This document shows positions 52,701 through 64,000 of a DNA stretch of 64,000 bases, piece by piece. The notes under the pieces are model-generated. The model worked only from the letters and a program-made list of their open reading frames with translations. It was not told the DNA's origin and did not search any database. Source of the DNA: Phytoseiulus persimilis (taxonomy: Eukaryota; Arthropoda; Arachnida; Mesostigmata; Phytoseiidae); contig CM075101.1 of NCBI GenBank assembly GCA_037576195.1, positions 47,864,001 through 47,928,000 of the forward strand, in the 5' to 3' direction. Position 1 is the first letter of the stretch. Each line of letters starts with the position of its first letter. The translations under genes and the position numbers were made by a program.

Positions 52701-55700
52701 GTAAACTTTGGGTTTAAAGAGCACCCGAGAGCTAAAAATTAGAGTTTCCCGAGTTCACATAGGATGCCCCTGGTCTCATAGAGGAGAATGAAACAATGAA
52801 CTCGAGGAGAACAGCATCGAACAACAACCGTCAGACTACGACGCACAATTAGAACGGTTCTGAAGAAAATAGGGCCCGCTCTTCCTCTTGGAGCTCTAAG
52901 CTCCCTTCGCCTGGATCTGCTCGCCTCAATGTGGGACTCGCATCCGGCTCCCCCTTGCCCCGGTTCCCAGAATACCTTTCCAACTTCTCACAGGAGCTCC
53001 ACTTCGGAGCTCGCTAATTATCAGGACGATTCCGATATGTTTCGAGATTTTAACTTTCCCGCTCCATTCTTGGAGAGTTTCCGAGGCGTTCACGCGCGTA
53101 CAGTCGAGCTCAGAATTCTCAGGTATCCCGGGGTCGATCGCATCAAATTCTCAGAATCGATGAACTTCCTGGCCCTCGAATTTTGTCCTTTTTGTTTGGA
53201 AACCCTCGCCTTTGAGGAGCTCCCTGCTCCTGAGCGGGGAACTCGATGCTGAATGTTCCTCGTGCTCAAGGATATGCATATCAGGCGGTTGGTTCCTGAC
53301 CAGCCATTCAAACCAGACCACCTCAATCAATCGTCCGTCCAATGACCGAACTAATCTCGTAACAACTTCTGCCGAGGCCGCGTGACGGATCCTCGAGACT
53401 GTCGTAACGAACAGGGCACGGCGAAGAGGAAATCAGGAACCGAACTCCGGAGAACGAATAAGTTTGGTGGGAGCCCAGGTTCTGTCGTGAACCCTCTCGC
53501 GGGAACTTGGATCCGCTGTTCACGGAACGGATTTTCTGAAGATTCTGACAGATGGGTCTCTGAAGCGTGACTTGCGTGAGGAGCGCCATGGGTCTCTTGC
53601 TTGCCCACTTGTTGATTATTAAGGACGGCGAACAGCCGATCATCGATCAAAAGGCGATGCAAGTACAGACCCGGGGCTTTTAGCGACCAAGACAGGCGGG
53701 ACTTTTTGATCATTCTCCCAGCGGCCCTATCATCACTTATTTATCGACCATCAAAATCCCGCGTTCTGGATGGTGGAACCCCCGCTTGATTCGGGGATTG
53801 TGCGTGAAATCCTTCTGGAAATAAGGGGAATTCGAAGGTTCGGGCGATTTCCTTTCCAGTCGAAAGAGGGGAATCAGAAATCAGACAAAAAAAATCTGGA
53901 CCCGCTGCTCCGGCGAATTTGAGATCCAGCTCGCGGACCTACCCGCCAAGTGAAGACAAAAATCAATCCAAACCTCACTGGTGAGGCCACGGATTGCCTC
54001 ATAAATGGATCATTGCATATATATTCCGCAGTGTTGTTTTTCGAAATTCAGAAGAAACCAGCAATCAGTCCGATTTCATCGAAGAAAGACACCCAACGAG
54101 CTGGGGCTCGAAACTCGAATCATAGCGTGGCGCATCGCCCCGTGTCGTCGATTTCCGAGCATGACTCGATCCGCGGGATTCGCATCCGCGCATCCGAGGG
54201 ACAAACTCGCTCCGAAAGACCGCAAGCACCTTGGTCGCGGATCACAACCGTGGGAGTTCCTCGTTCCGTCCTCAACGGTTCGAAACGGCAGCTCCGCTCC
54301 GTTCGATTGGCAAAGCAGCTTTCGCGACAGCCACTGGAGCAGCGAGAGTTTTCCAGCCTATGCAATTCGACGCTGCTTAAAACGAAACTTTATAGCAGCC
54401 AAGGTTCTCAGTCTCCGCAGGACCATGCGACAGAGTGCCTGCATTCGGTCATTGTTGAGAGAACGTCGTTTATATTGCGGATCTTCTTCCTGGATTTGAG
54501 CTCCATTCTTCACTCCAGCTCAACCGCCTCGAAGAGTTCCTGTCTTGGGGTCAAGTTCCCGCGCGGCTGCTCGAAACTCCCGCGACAGTGTCTAACTCCG
54601 AGCTCAGCATTCATCGTCAAACGCGAATTCACCGCGTGTCTCGATCGCGGAAAGAAAATCCTGTCCTGTACGCGAATGTACTGAGGGCGGGTTCCGACTG
54701 GCTCCTCCATGCTCCGAAAACATGTTCCGGGCTCGCTTTCCGTGAATGAGCTTGCTCGTCTCGAAAGAGTATATTCATTTTCTCGACGCACAAAACTGGA
54801 TGAGTTTCCCGCATCGTTCCCTTGGAAGAGCTCGGGTATTCCCTCTATTTCACAGTCCGGGTGGCGAGAAATCTCAGGGATTCCACTGAGAACCATAAAA
54901 GCGAACGAGAGTGCTCGGGAAGCATGATGGATTCAAGCGTTACACCGATGGTGGGAGTGATTTATTGATGTCTCTCCGTCGACGTGTTCCCGGACGCCCC
55001 GCGTGGCGCAATGCAATCGCGCTCGTGACTTCCTGGGATTTCGCAAGAAGAAATTTCTGAGGAAACCTTTGAAGATATACATCGATAAGGTACATCGAGT
55101 CTCAGTACTCTACTTCCTGGAGCACTCCACTCGAATCACAGCTACGATCGGGGTCGCTCACGCAACGCCTCCCTTTTTCCCCGGGCTCGAATCGTTTTCG
55201 AACGACAGTGAACACAGGTCGGAGCCTGTAGACTGCTTGCAAGCGTCGGCCGCCGTCTAAGGCGCCGTCGACGCTTGCTTCCGACGTCATCCGGGAAATT
55301 GCTCCGCTGTCAAGGGTCGACTGGACTCGAGAGTCGATGCTACCAACTCACAAACGCCGCCGTCGAATCCAAACATCAGCTTGAGAACACACTTTCACGT
55401 GTGTCAATGGCTACGGCTGCCACTGTTGCGGCAATGATTCACCTGGCCATCGGCCGAGTTGTCTCCCTTGTATCACTTGAACGTGACGATAACGGGAAAA
55501 CATGTTTCGGGATCAAAGCAGTACGCGCCAAATGAATGTGCGTCGGACTGGATCGTTCGTCATTGTTGTGAGTGAATTAACGAGGTTCGAAACGGAGTTC
55601 ACACGTACCATCCGTTTAGAGATAGAGTATTTGTCCCATGATACCGCAAACGACTGTTTACGACGAGCTCAGACCTGTGATGCGGCAGCCGTCGCGATGA

Positions 55701-55713
55701 TTTTCCATTTTTC
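46800..55713. other. No supportable gene
   Basis: No frame shows a known domain. A 244-codon plus frame (53950-54684) is Ser/Arg-rich and covered by antisense frames. The stretch 52450-52930 has no notable frame. A T9 run lies at 52251-52259. Confidence 0.45.
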
Positions 55714-55755
55714 GATTGATTTCCTTCAAACTCGTTTGATTGATTTCCTTCAAAC
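55714..55755 (+). repeat. Direct duplication of 18 bp, 24-bp period
   Basis: GATTGATTTCCTTCAAAC occurs at 55714-55731 and again at 55738-55755. The 24-base spacing keeps frame, so an open frame here (55502-55861) reads IDFLQTRL then IDFLQTTL. That frame has no recognisable domain; the duplication itself is certain. Confidence 0.9.
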
Positions 55756-56820
55756 AACGCTACTACGTGAGCTCAGGAGTGAAACCCCTAAATCACGACA
55801 AGGTCAATTAGGCTCTCCCCACAAAACGAGGATATTTTCCGGTATCTCCATGAGCGACTGATTTACGAAGCAGAAGACGGGAGGAGCGACAGCAGCCCTT
55901 CGCGAATCAAGTGGCCAGCTGTTTCATCGATCTATTCATGAGTTCCAGACTCCACCGCGCGCGTGAGGACAATGAAGCTATCGGGCCTGAGAGGGTCGAC
56001 TCTTGATCATCTGAATGTACTTTTCTTGCGCTCACGATGCACCGGAAAGGAAAGTCAGACGAGCGGAATTCCAACAGTTCAGATCGAAACATCTCCATTG
56101 ATGGCTGAATCGCGTGATTCGATGGAATAAAGCTGTGCAAGGTGAGAGGTCCGAAGAGCGGCTCCGCTGATTGCTGCTCCTGATGGGAATTATTCGAATG
56201 AGAGTTCTGATTTGACGACCACGACTCATAAACAAATTCCAGCGTCATTCACTCTCCCTTCTCAAGGCCGTACGATACACGCGCCGTACGATATTCCTGA
56301 CGAGTGTCATGAAGAAACGAGTACTCGTCCTACCTGACTCTAGATTCGCGAAAAAAAATTGTGATGAGTGTTTCCGAGCTCGCTGCGAGTTTGGACGGAT
56401 TCTCCCTATCCGGGTCTTGAACCCACTGGAATAATTCAAATTATTCGCGAAGCTCCCAGGACAGTACTTAGACATTGAGGGCGGATAGCCGTGATTTTTG
56501 GTCGATAGCAGACGACGTTTTATTCACTAGAAACTCATATTTTCGTCAGTATTCTCAGAGTCCGTGCGCTTACGGGGTCCAAGTGGATATTTATACACAA
56601 CCATTGACCACTGAGTTGATGATCTGGTCAGAGGGTCGGAGAAAACGAGAATGCGTCATTTTCGTTACGGCGATGTCGCTAACCGGCCATAGCCTTCTCC
56701 ATTTATGTCGCGAGCTCATTCAGCCTCCGAGAGAAAGCGTCTGATGGTTACCCATGTACGATCAGACGAAGAGGATCAGCCTTTGGTTTGGCACCTGAGA
56801 ACCCAGAGCTCAGGCGAAGC
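55756..56820. other. Downstream flank of the structural-protein gene
   Basis: Holds the presumed 3' untranslated region on the minus strand. I found no canonical AATAAA close to the stop; ATAAAT-like words occur near 56705 and 56595 (minus). No other gene seen. Confidence 0.4.
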
Positions 56821-58222
56821 TTAGCCCGAGTGAGCTTGGGGTGCGGCAGCTGCTTGAGGTTGGGCTTGGGGAGCAGCGTGGTTCACGGAGCTGGAGTAAG
56901 AGAAAGGTCCCCCGTAGGGGTTCGCGCCCCCAGCGGCCTGAGGTGCACCGTAGCCTGGAATGGGTGAATTCAAAGTGATATCATCGTCGACGGAGGAGCC
57001 CAGAGGCACCTGATTCCAAGTTCGCTGCGCTCACGACGCGCATGGCAACTAGGAGTGCTCGTCTACGTACTCTGAGGGGCAGCATATTGTTGAGGTGCGG
57101 CGTATTGCTGAGGGGCGCCGTACGCTCCGGGAGCGGGTTGGGGAGCCCCGGCGTAGGCGGTTTGCTCATGTCCCTGGGGAACCTGGATGGCGAAGGCGGG
57201 GTTCTGGGCAGCGATCTGTTGGATGTTCCCGAACTGTCCAGCGCTGGGCTGCTGGTAGGCGCCCTGGTTGTAGCCTCCCGCGGCGGCTTGGGGAGCTTGC
57301 GGAGCGTAGTTTTGGGGAGCCGCGTAACCCTGACCGGCAGCAGCGGGACCGGCGGCGTGATTGACCGAGCTCGAAAAGGAGTAAGGTGCTCCTTGAGGTG
57401 CGACGCCCTGCTGTTGAGGGTACTGTGCCAAGGCAACGGCAGCGAGCCCAGTGAAAACTACGGCCTAGAAAGAGATTCAAACTGTCAAGCTTGGAATCGA
57501 GTTCGCTGACGATTCCGTCCGACAAGGACGGGAACCGATGGCTCCGAGCGGCAGTATCGGCCGTCGCCATCAGAAATGATGACGCCTTAAATTGAGGTGG
57601 GGATAGAGCGGAGCGTGGGGCTCGCGAGCAGCGGAAGAAATCTCATCACTCAGGTCTGTCGAGTGAGTGAGAGAACTCACTCGATGCTGGGGGAGAAACC
57701 TGATACCAGGAATCCTAATTGAATATTTCATATTTCCAGGCGGCGCGGCGCCGATTGCTAACGCAAACCACCCTATCACGGCGAAGGCACGTTTGTGGTG
57801 AGTCCTTGAAAGTTAGCACCCACAGTGTCAAAAGTTTCCGTAGCCTTGAAGCCAGCGGCATCCGAGACGGCCGGAAAGATGAGGCTCCGAAGTGCCGCAA
57901 GATTATAGTCCCCAAGGTATTTCCGGATGGAGGTCGCTGATCAGATTCGAGAATCACAACGGAACCCACTTCGCTGGATAGCATCAGAAACTTCCCGAAT
58001 AGGAACATTACGAGCGCTCGAGCATGAGGGGGGACCGACACCCAGAGATGAAGCGGTGTATCGAATGTCTGCGCTCAGTATTTTGCGAGGTTTTCTGATT
58101 TGGGGCGGTCGCGGAGTGCAGGAGTGTCGTAACGGAAATCCGGACAAACCGTCTACTTTGTTTGGCTGTGATGATGTCACAATTAGAAGCGGCGTTACAT
58201 GAAACGTACATACCTTGATCAT
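56821..58222 (-). CDS. Secreted Ala/Gln/Pro/Gly/Tyr-rich structural protein, cuticle-like, three exons
   Basis: Spliced model: exon 1 58222-58214, exon 2 57464-57071, exon 3 56954-56821 (TAA), giving 178 residues. Exon 1 codes only M-I-K and ends AAG|GTATGT. Intron 1 (749 nt) ends in a pyrimidine-rich CTTTCTAG. Exon 2 ends CAGA|GTACGT, and intron 2 (116 nt) ends ATTCCAG; phases 0 and 1 match, and the junction codon becomes AGC (Ser135). Residues 1-16 form a signal peptide, likely cut at VALA|QY. The mature chain has no cysteine, many YAAPQ and YGAPQ repeats, a less repetitive centre (about residues 79-105), and a 12-residue box near each end: PYSFSSSVNHAA (30-41) and PFSYSSSVNHAA (151-162). 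An intron a few codons into the signal peptide is common in arthropod cuticular protein genes. I see no Rebers-Riddiford or chitin-binding motif, so a cuticle role is inferred from composition; a silk, glue or eggshell protein is possible. Unspliced reading hits a stop just past exon 2. Confidence 0.85.
57465..58213 (-). other. Intron 1 of the structural-protein gene
   Basis: A 749-nt intron with a strong GTATGT donor and a CTTTCTAG acceptor. It splits the signal peptide after codon 3 in phase 0. Frames open inside it (for example 57715-58041, minus) show no recognisable domain and are taken as chance. Confidence 0.75.
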
Positions 58223-58258
58223 GTTGAGCGCTATAGTTGTCCGCGGTTAGCGGTGGTG

Positions 58259-58266
58259 CTTTTAAA
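58259..58266 (-). promoter_or_regulatory. TATA-like box of the structural-protein gene
   Basis: TTTAAAAG on the minus strand lies 36-44 bases upstream of the ATG at 58222. Transcription starting about 25-30 bases downstream would leave a leader of roughly 10-20 bases. The ATG has A at -3. A TATA box close to a tiny first exon is usual for strongly expressed, stage-specific secreted proteins; no further element could be named. Confidence 0.5.
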
Positions 58267-61200
58267 GCCGTCTTGGCCCTGCGAAAATCCATAAGTGGGA
58301 GAGGGCGGAAGTTTGTTGGGCGTTCCTTCTTTCTTCCTATCAACGTCCGAGGGGACACGGCGTTTGCGACAAGACTTCATGGCATCATTCGCTACCTCTC
58401 GCACGCAGCCGACGACAGACTTGTCAAGCCTGTATTTCACTGATGGGTGACGGTGTGGGACCGTTACCAAAATGTCGGGTTTCAACGCGCCGGGTGACCC
58501 TTGAGCGCGATTTCAATCGATTGCGTTGAGCAACAGCATCGGGCGCCATTTCAGAAACGTTGATGCTAAAATCAAGTTGTTGACAGAAATGATTACTTTT
58601 GCCACTCGAAAAGAAGATTCTGGCTGATGCTGCGCTGAACATGGAGCAGTTTGAATTGAGCTCGCTGACACGACGGCGTCGGTTCGTCCTAGTCGTCCAA
58701 TCGAAAACTAGAGTAAGGTCTTGTTTCTCTCACCTGGAAGTTTAAGTCTCTTACAGGTTCCAGATCTTTTCGGTGCTGATAGGGACTCGAGATCAGAGTG
58801 TATTGGGGTAGCCAGTCGTGACACTTACTCTTTGGCTGCTCAATCTGCTCCTAAAGAAGCAAAGCACTGTTGGCAGCTGGTTTGCGTTAAGCCGTCCTTG
58901 GTGAAGCAATGGTTGCTGGGAATCAACCGCTTCGTTCTCTGTGTCCGTTCCAGGAGGGGGGAGTTAATGAGTAGCTTGCCAAGAACGTTTAGTTTAAGTT
59001 GTCATACGCGTTTTGTGTGGAGTGCACGCAGAGGCGTTTCTGAAGTCACCCTGGCTTCCAGACGAGTAACCATTCAGCGTTCTCTTGATGGGATTCATCG
59101 TTCTGTTCACCATTGTTCTCACCAGAAATATAGCGGTTATAGAAAGGGTCACAGGCGGTTACAGAAAGCGAAGATATGACGTAAGAACTACATCCGAGCT
59201 GTCTGCGGCGGTCCCTGCCAGAAACTCTTTGAACGCTTTGTTGGTTTTCTGTTGAATTTTAAAAACATTGTGCGCGGTTACATCCACTTAGCGTAGGAAT
59301 TCAGCTGAATATCTGATTGGCAATGATGCTAGAAGTCGAATAAGAAACTAGAAACCTAATCTCGTTTCGATAGAATTCGCCGAGATTTCGCAACAGGAAT
59401 CGCCGGCACATGCCGAGGTGAGTTCGTGCGGTGTGCGTATCGCACACGGTGGCAAAGAATTCCAGGGTTTTCATTCTCTCAGGCGGGGTCGATCGCTCAC
59501 GTACTGTAGTAGAGACCGAGCAACTCCCCCGCAATGAAGAAAAATCTCGAACAATGTCGCTCAGAGCTACCAAGGGTTTTTTCCCCCATTTTCCCGGCAG
59601 CCTGACCTGTTCCATGGAGCTCATCAATCATGACTTGCGAGAAGACTCGTCAGGCGGATAGATGGAACTCTGAGAAACTTCCCTCTGTGGAAGTACGAGT
59701 CGGCTACAAATAGCGGGATAGAACTCTCTCATCTCTTTGAGTCGAGGTGGCGCAGGTGCTCCCGAAAGCCTTGTGAAGCATGGGCTCCCCGAATCTCGTT
59801 GCGGTTTCGAGCCTCCTCGACCTCAAGATACCGCTGAACTCAGACCTCCCGCTTGGGTTCCATACTGCTTTTTCTCTAGAGGACCGTGGGTGGGGCTCTT
59901 CCGAACAGTCCTGGTAGAATCCGACTAAATACCAGAAGAGACCGTTGAGCCGTTCCCCCTCCGTTGCGCCATGAAGTGCTTCTCCGTCAGGGATTCATTC
60001 TCGGGAGAGCGGTTTAATTCCGGAACCGGTTCCGCCAGCTCGTCGCGGAAGTCGGTTTTAGAGCAGAACACCGGTGTTTTTTTTTTTCTTGTTCGAAGTG
60101 TCGGATACGAATTTTTCATGAATTCCCCTTGCGATTCCGTTGAGCAAGTCGGAGAGTATCTCTAGTAGAAATAGCTCGGGAGCACGAAAACGGATCCGAT
60201 TTTTTTTCTGGAGCAACAGTGCCCTTCCTCCGAGAGAGAATTATCTTCCATGAATAGAAGTTGCGGGTAGTCGCTTGAAACTGAATGAGCGAGATTGACT
60301 GGATGCCAACGAGGAAACTTCAGAGCCACTTCAGGAATTCTGATCGCGGACGGCTAGCCAAGAGATTGTATGATTCACGGCCGGGTGTTATTGGATGTCT
60401 AACTGTGCAGTTCGTTTGGGCATCCGCTAAAGATTCGAAGTGGCTCGATAAGCAGCGGCCACCTCGGCGGCCGTCGGACGAAACACAGGGATGAAACAGA
60501 AAAACGCGCTGTCATCAATCGGAAGAAATTTTTCGGACGTTCGAGTGGCCTCGACCGCTTGCTGTCCGGGGTTTGGTTACGCTACATGGGCGGAGCTTGG
60601 TCGTCCACTCACACGGCGGCAACAGGCAGTCGGTGATCCGTGAAGCCGGTCGGGGGTCATCTCGCTGGACGATCACGTCATTTCAACAACTTGGCCGCGC
60701 GCGACCGCTGGCCAGATTTGCCGCGTACAGCGGCAACAGTTAAGCGAACCACCGGACAGTTGCTGGTCAATTCAGTCGGCGATTTCAGCCTACATCATCA
60801 TCAACGACTTCTACGACTGAAATGTCGCGCCGACTGACACGGCTGATACCGCTGCCGTCTCCGATTCTTAGTTTCGCCAAAATAAACGCTGATATCGATT
60901 ATCACCTACGCTCGAGACACGGCTTCTGACGCAATCACCAATCTTGAACTGTGTCATAGAAGATGGGTAGCTTCTTCGAAATGGATTTTCTGTGTCAGCA
61001 TCGAGTCGGTTGCACGGAGACTGGAGAGCACGGAGACTGTACGGAAAGCGCGTTTGGAAACAGGGCACGAGAAACGGAGCTTGCGCGTGGATCGGGCATG
61101 TCCTTGGGCCTTTGATAAAGTTGTGCGCGAATGGCCCATTTGAATTCTAAATACTTTGCTCAAACCCGAACTCGTGCTCCTGTGGAAAACGCCCGAAGAG

Positions 61201-64000
61201 GATGTGGAGACGATTCGGAGCAAACGTCAAAGGTAGACTCAGCATTTGACAGCCGGAGCCACGGAATGGTCGGGGGCGCGCCATTCAAGTCGCTGTCCCA
61301 GTTTCTTCAAGTGGCAACTACCGCTCACGACTGGTGGTCTGACACATCATCGTGCGAGTTACTCCTGAAAGTCGGATCTGATGCTTGTTCATCCGCGAAG
61401 GAAGATGAGTGAGGTGCTCCCGGACAGTTCGTTGACGTCGTGTGGAACGATCCTCGTTTGAAAACTGACGCTTTGTGAGGCTCGAAATGTCTCGCCTCAT
61501 CAGGAACCTCGGTTGAGGGATCTTCCGGAGATTTCTGCCCTTTCCGCAGCTCCTTCGGTGAAGGCTAAACGTGATCACGACCCGGCTCGATGATTCATGT
61601 CTGATTCAGATACTCGGCGATCCCGGGGGTAACCAGCGAGATTCGGGAAGTAGATGTCTCATACTGCGTGCATGTGTCATTTTCCGCTCCTTGACAGGCC
61701 CTTCGGAGGAAAATCGATCGCGGAAACCGAAACCGGATTTTTTCCGCTCCCTAGAATTCTGTTTCGATGACGCTTCGACTCGACTCGGTCAGAGAGTGCA
61801 ATTTCCGCCATGCTCACTATTCATGGTACGCTCGATCTCCTGCTGCGCATGCACGACGTGAGTCCTCTTTTGCTTCCACCATCAATTCAGACGGAAGGAG
61901 GCAGTGCGATGCCGCATCGATAACATAGTCCACTTGAATATCAGCCTGCCTTTTGAAGTCACACGCGTAGATATACGCACACGTTTCCATGCAGGCTACG
62001 GTCGTATACGAATGTACGTGTATGGATGTGTAGCCAAATGCATCAGAGCTCGTGTTTATCTTGGCACAGGAGGTCGGTCAACTGTAGACGATGACATCGT
62101 ATACGGAGATACACCGGATAGAGAGTTGTCGCCGGTCACATTCGGCTTCGGATGGAATTCGAACTCCATGTTGTGGGGAGAAGCATGAGGCCAGAAACGG
62201 CCAGAATTATATCGAGAGTTTGAAAGAGCCCGGGGTGGGAGAAGGAGGTGAGCCTCATCACGCGCTGCCCGCCCCAATGCGTTCGTAAACTCGAGTCGAA
62301 TCGATTTCAACCGAGCGAGACGCTCTGCCCCGGTGGTACTGCTCAACCCCGGGGAGTATCCGATTAGATTAGTCGACACCGAACGACCCCAATCTTGGAC
62401 GCGACTTCCTGAACTCAACCTTTCTGGCGGGCTCACGTCTCCTACCGACACTTGTTGAGCTGAGCTCGACGGCGCAGTCCACCGGGATGCTTCCGTGGGA
62501 GGAAATTCGGATCAGCTGTGTGTTTGTCCCAATGACCTCTACGCCACCCACTGCTTTGGTCATCAGGACTTCTTGACAGACCCTAGAGATCGAATTTCCT
62601 CAATCGGACAGCTATCGCCGTGTTCTCTGCTCCCGCTTCCCGAGACAAGAAACGATGTTATCGAAGATAGGGCGAGTGTCTCCAGGCGAAGTGGGAGGTG
62701 GCTATTTTTACGTAGGTTTCGCTGTTGCTGATGCTGCAGCAGCTGCGACTGTTCTTGCAGCTCCTTGTTCGACGCGACTGACAACGCGGCGGAGGCTTCA
62801 GGGTGGCCCCAATGGAACGACAAACATTTCCTCTGCAAGTACGATGTACGGCCATGCTCTAGGCGGAGCGAGGCTGCGAATTCCCTCTGATTCTTCCTCT
62901 CATGTGCTCGTGAGATCGAGTCGTTCCGTTTCCTATCACCCTCGAAACCTCGGTGAGCTCCCTTCAAGAGCTGAAAGAAGCGCTTTAACAACCTGTTGTT
63001 GCGACTTTGTTGCGTTGGTATCAACGGGGCCGCCTGAGGCGGCTCGGAAATTTCGCCGCCCTCAGAGGTCAGTGTTGGAGTTTTACCTTTGCCGAGCTGA
63101 TGTCTCTGATCGGGATGAGATCGGGGTTCTCCCTGCCAGACACAAAGCACCACAGGCGTCGTCGATTCTTCCCGCCTCCTTCTCCGGATGCCCAGCCTTC
63201 AAGCCAAAGAGTTGAGCCCGAGGCCGTGAGGCCTGCGAATTGCATTCAAAGTTGCTGTTGTCGAGTGCTCGGGCGGAATATACGTGTGTATATACATTTA
63301 TATACGTTGCGTACCAATACGGCATTTCCCCAATGCTATTAATTGCGTTATCGGAACAGACAGTGACATAAGCGCCGACCTATGCATGTGACTGTGTTCT
63401 GCACGGATTATCGGATGTGAGCCTCATCCGAGCGATTGACCGCTCAGGCTGGATTTCTTGTTCCGCCGAATCTGGCTGATTACAGGTTGTTGAGCCGAGC
63501 GCTGTCAGTAACCAACGTGATTGCTCAGCCACTCCCATGACATTCTCCATTGTCATCGAGAGGATAGTTAAACGATTGATCGTTTGGAGAGTCAACATCG
63601 GTTTTCAATTAACAATGAGTTTGCTGAGCGCGTGACCATGCGATTATCGGTCGTTGTAAAACGAAGCTGTGGCAGCCCGCTGTCACATGATGCTTCCCAA
63701 GTTAGAGCCACTGCTCGACGACACGTCCAAAGTTGATGAGCGGGTGCTCAGAGCCTCTGTTCTTCGCTATGAACTGGAGGAGGGAAACTAGTGTTGCTTC
63801 GGAGTGTGCCGTGCGTCGAGTTCTCGCGAAAATTTCATTCATCCTCTCGGACCTTACAGCCGTTCTATCCCAGCTTCGTCGGTCAGGACGGGGTTTCCCT
63901 TCCGAGATCTTCCACAATTTCTTCTCCGCGTTTTTATTCTCTCAATTCTTTTTTGAAGTAGAAAACAAACAGTTATTCCGGAAACCTGTGAGCCCATTTC
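58267..64000. other. No supportable gene; compositionally distinct stretch near 58.5-59.3 kb
   Basis: A 152-codon plus frame (58721-59179) lies in DNA with fewer TCGA-type words than its surroundings, and a short frame after about 59183 (contains GPCQKLFERFVGFLL) also looks coding-like; neither is recognised. From 59.3 to 64 kb frames are short, overlapping and unrecognised. A T11 run lies at 60077-60087. Confidence 0.4.
59133..59168 (+). repeat. Near-perfect direct repeat of 14 bp
   Basis: GCGGTTATAGAAAG (59133-59146) and GCGGTTACAGAAAG (59155-59168) differ at one base and start 22 bases apart. Confidence 0.85.

Noticed and set aside
53950-54684. 244-codon plus-strand frame as a gene
   Set aside because: Ser/Arg-rich, overlapped by a second plus frame and several minus frames, with no family match.
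56821-57009. Alternative third exon starting at about 56990 after GAATCAG
   Set aside because: Its phase does not fit exon 2; the acceptor at 56955 restores frame and continues the repeat pattern.
57166-57570. Antisense-register and neighbouring frames over the structural-protein exon as separate genes
   Set aside because: They are shadows produced by the repetitive, GC-rich exon 2.

Overview
The window reads as nuclear DNA of a small-genome arthropod, most likely a chelicerate such as a mite; the species cannot be fixed from sequence alone. The evidence is one gene whose plan is typical of arthropod cuticle and secreted structural proteins: a TATA-like box, a three-codon first exon, an intron inside the signal peptide, and a mature chain rich in Ala, Gln, Pro, Gly and Tyr. 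There are no bacterial operons, ribosome binding sites, rRNA or CRISPR repeats. I recognised no reverse transcriptase, integrase or transposase, and no tRNA with a convincing A-box/B-box pair.

Layout. From 1 to about 34 kb I can support no gene firmly. This part holds scattered open frames without recognisable domains, a possible membrane-segment exon on the minus strand near 9.84-10.26 kb, and a very short signal-peptide-like frame at 28.04 kb. From 34.3 to 46.8 kb there are five patches with less Arg/Ser-heavy reading frames, some joined by phase-compatible splice-like signals: 34.28-34.93 kb (-), 40.09-40.80 kb (+), 41.33-42.05 kb (-), 45.33-45.85 kb (+) and 46.62-46.80 kb (-). These are tentative gene fragments or decayed coding DNA, and other frames in the same places can look almost as good. 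From 47 to 56.8 kb I see no supportable gene. The secreted structural-protein gene occupies 56,821-58,222 on the minus strand, with its promoter just above. The last 5.7 kb is unannotated apart from a compositionally different stretch near 58.5-59.3 kb.

Other structure. Eight long G or C homopolymers (10 to 21 bases) are spread over the window while A/T runs stop at about 11. At 38.82-38.88 kb three different inverted repeats interlock. The base composition keeps frames open on both strands, so open length alone is poor evidence of coding here. The confident gene content is one gene; the other coding calls are hypotheses for transcript data to test.
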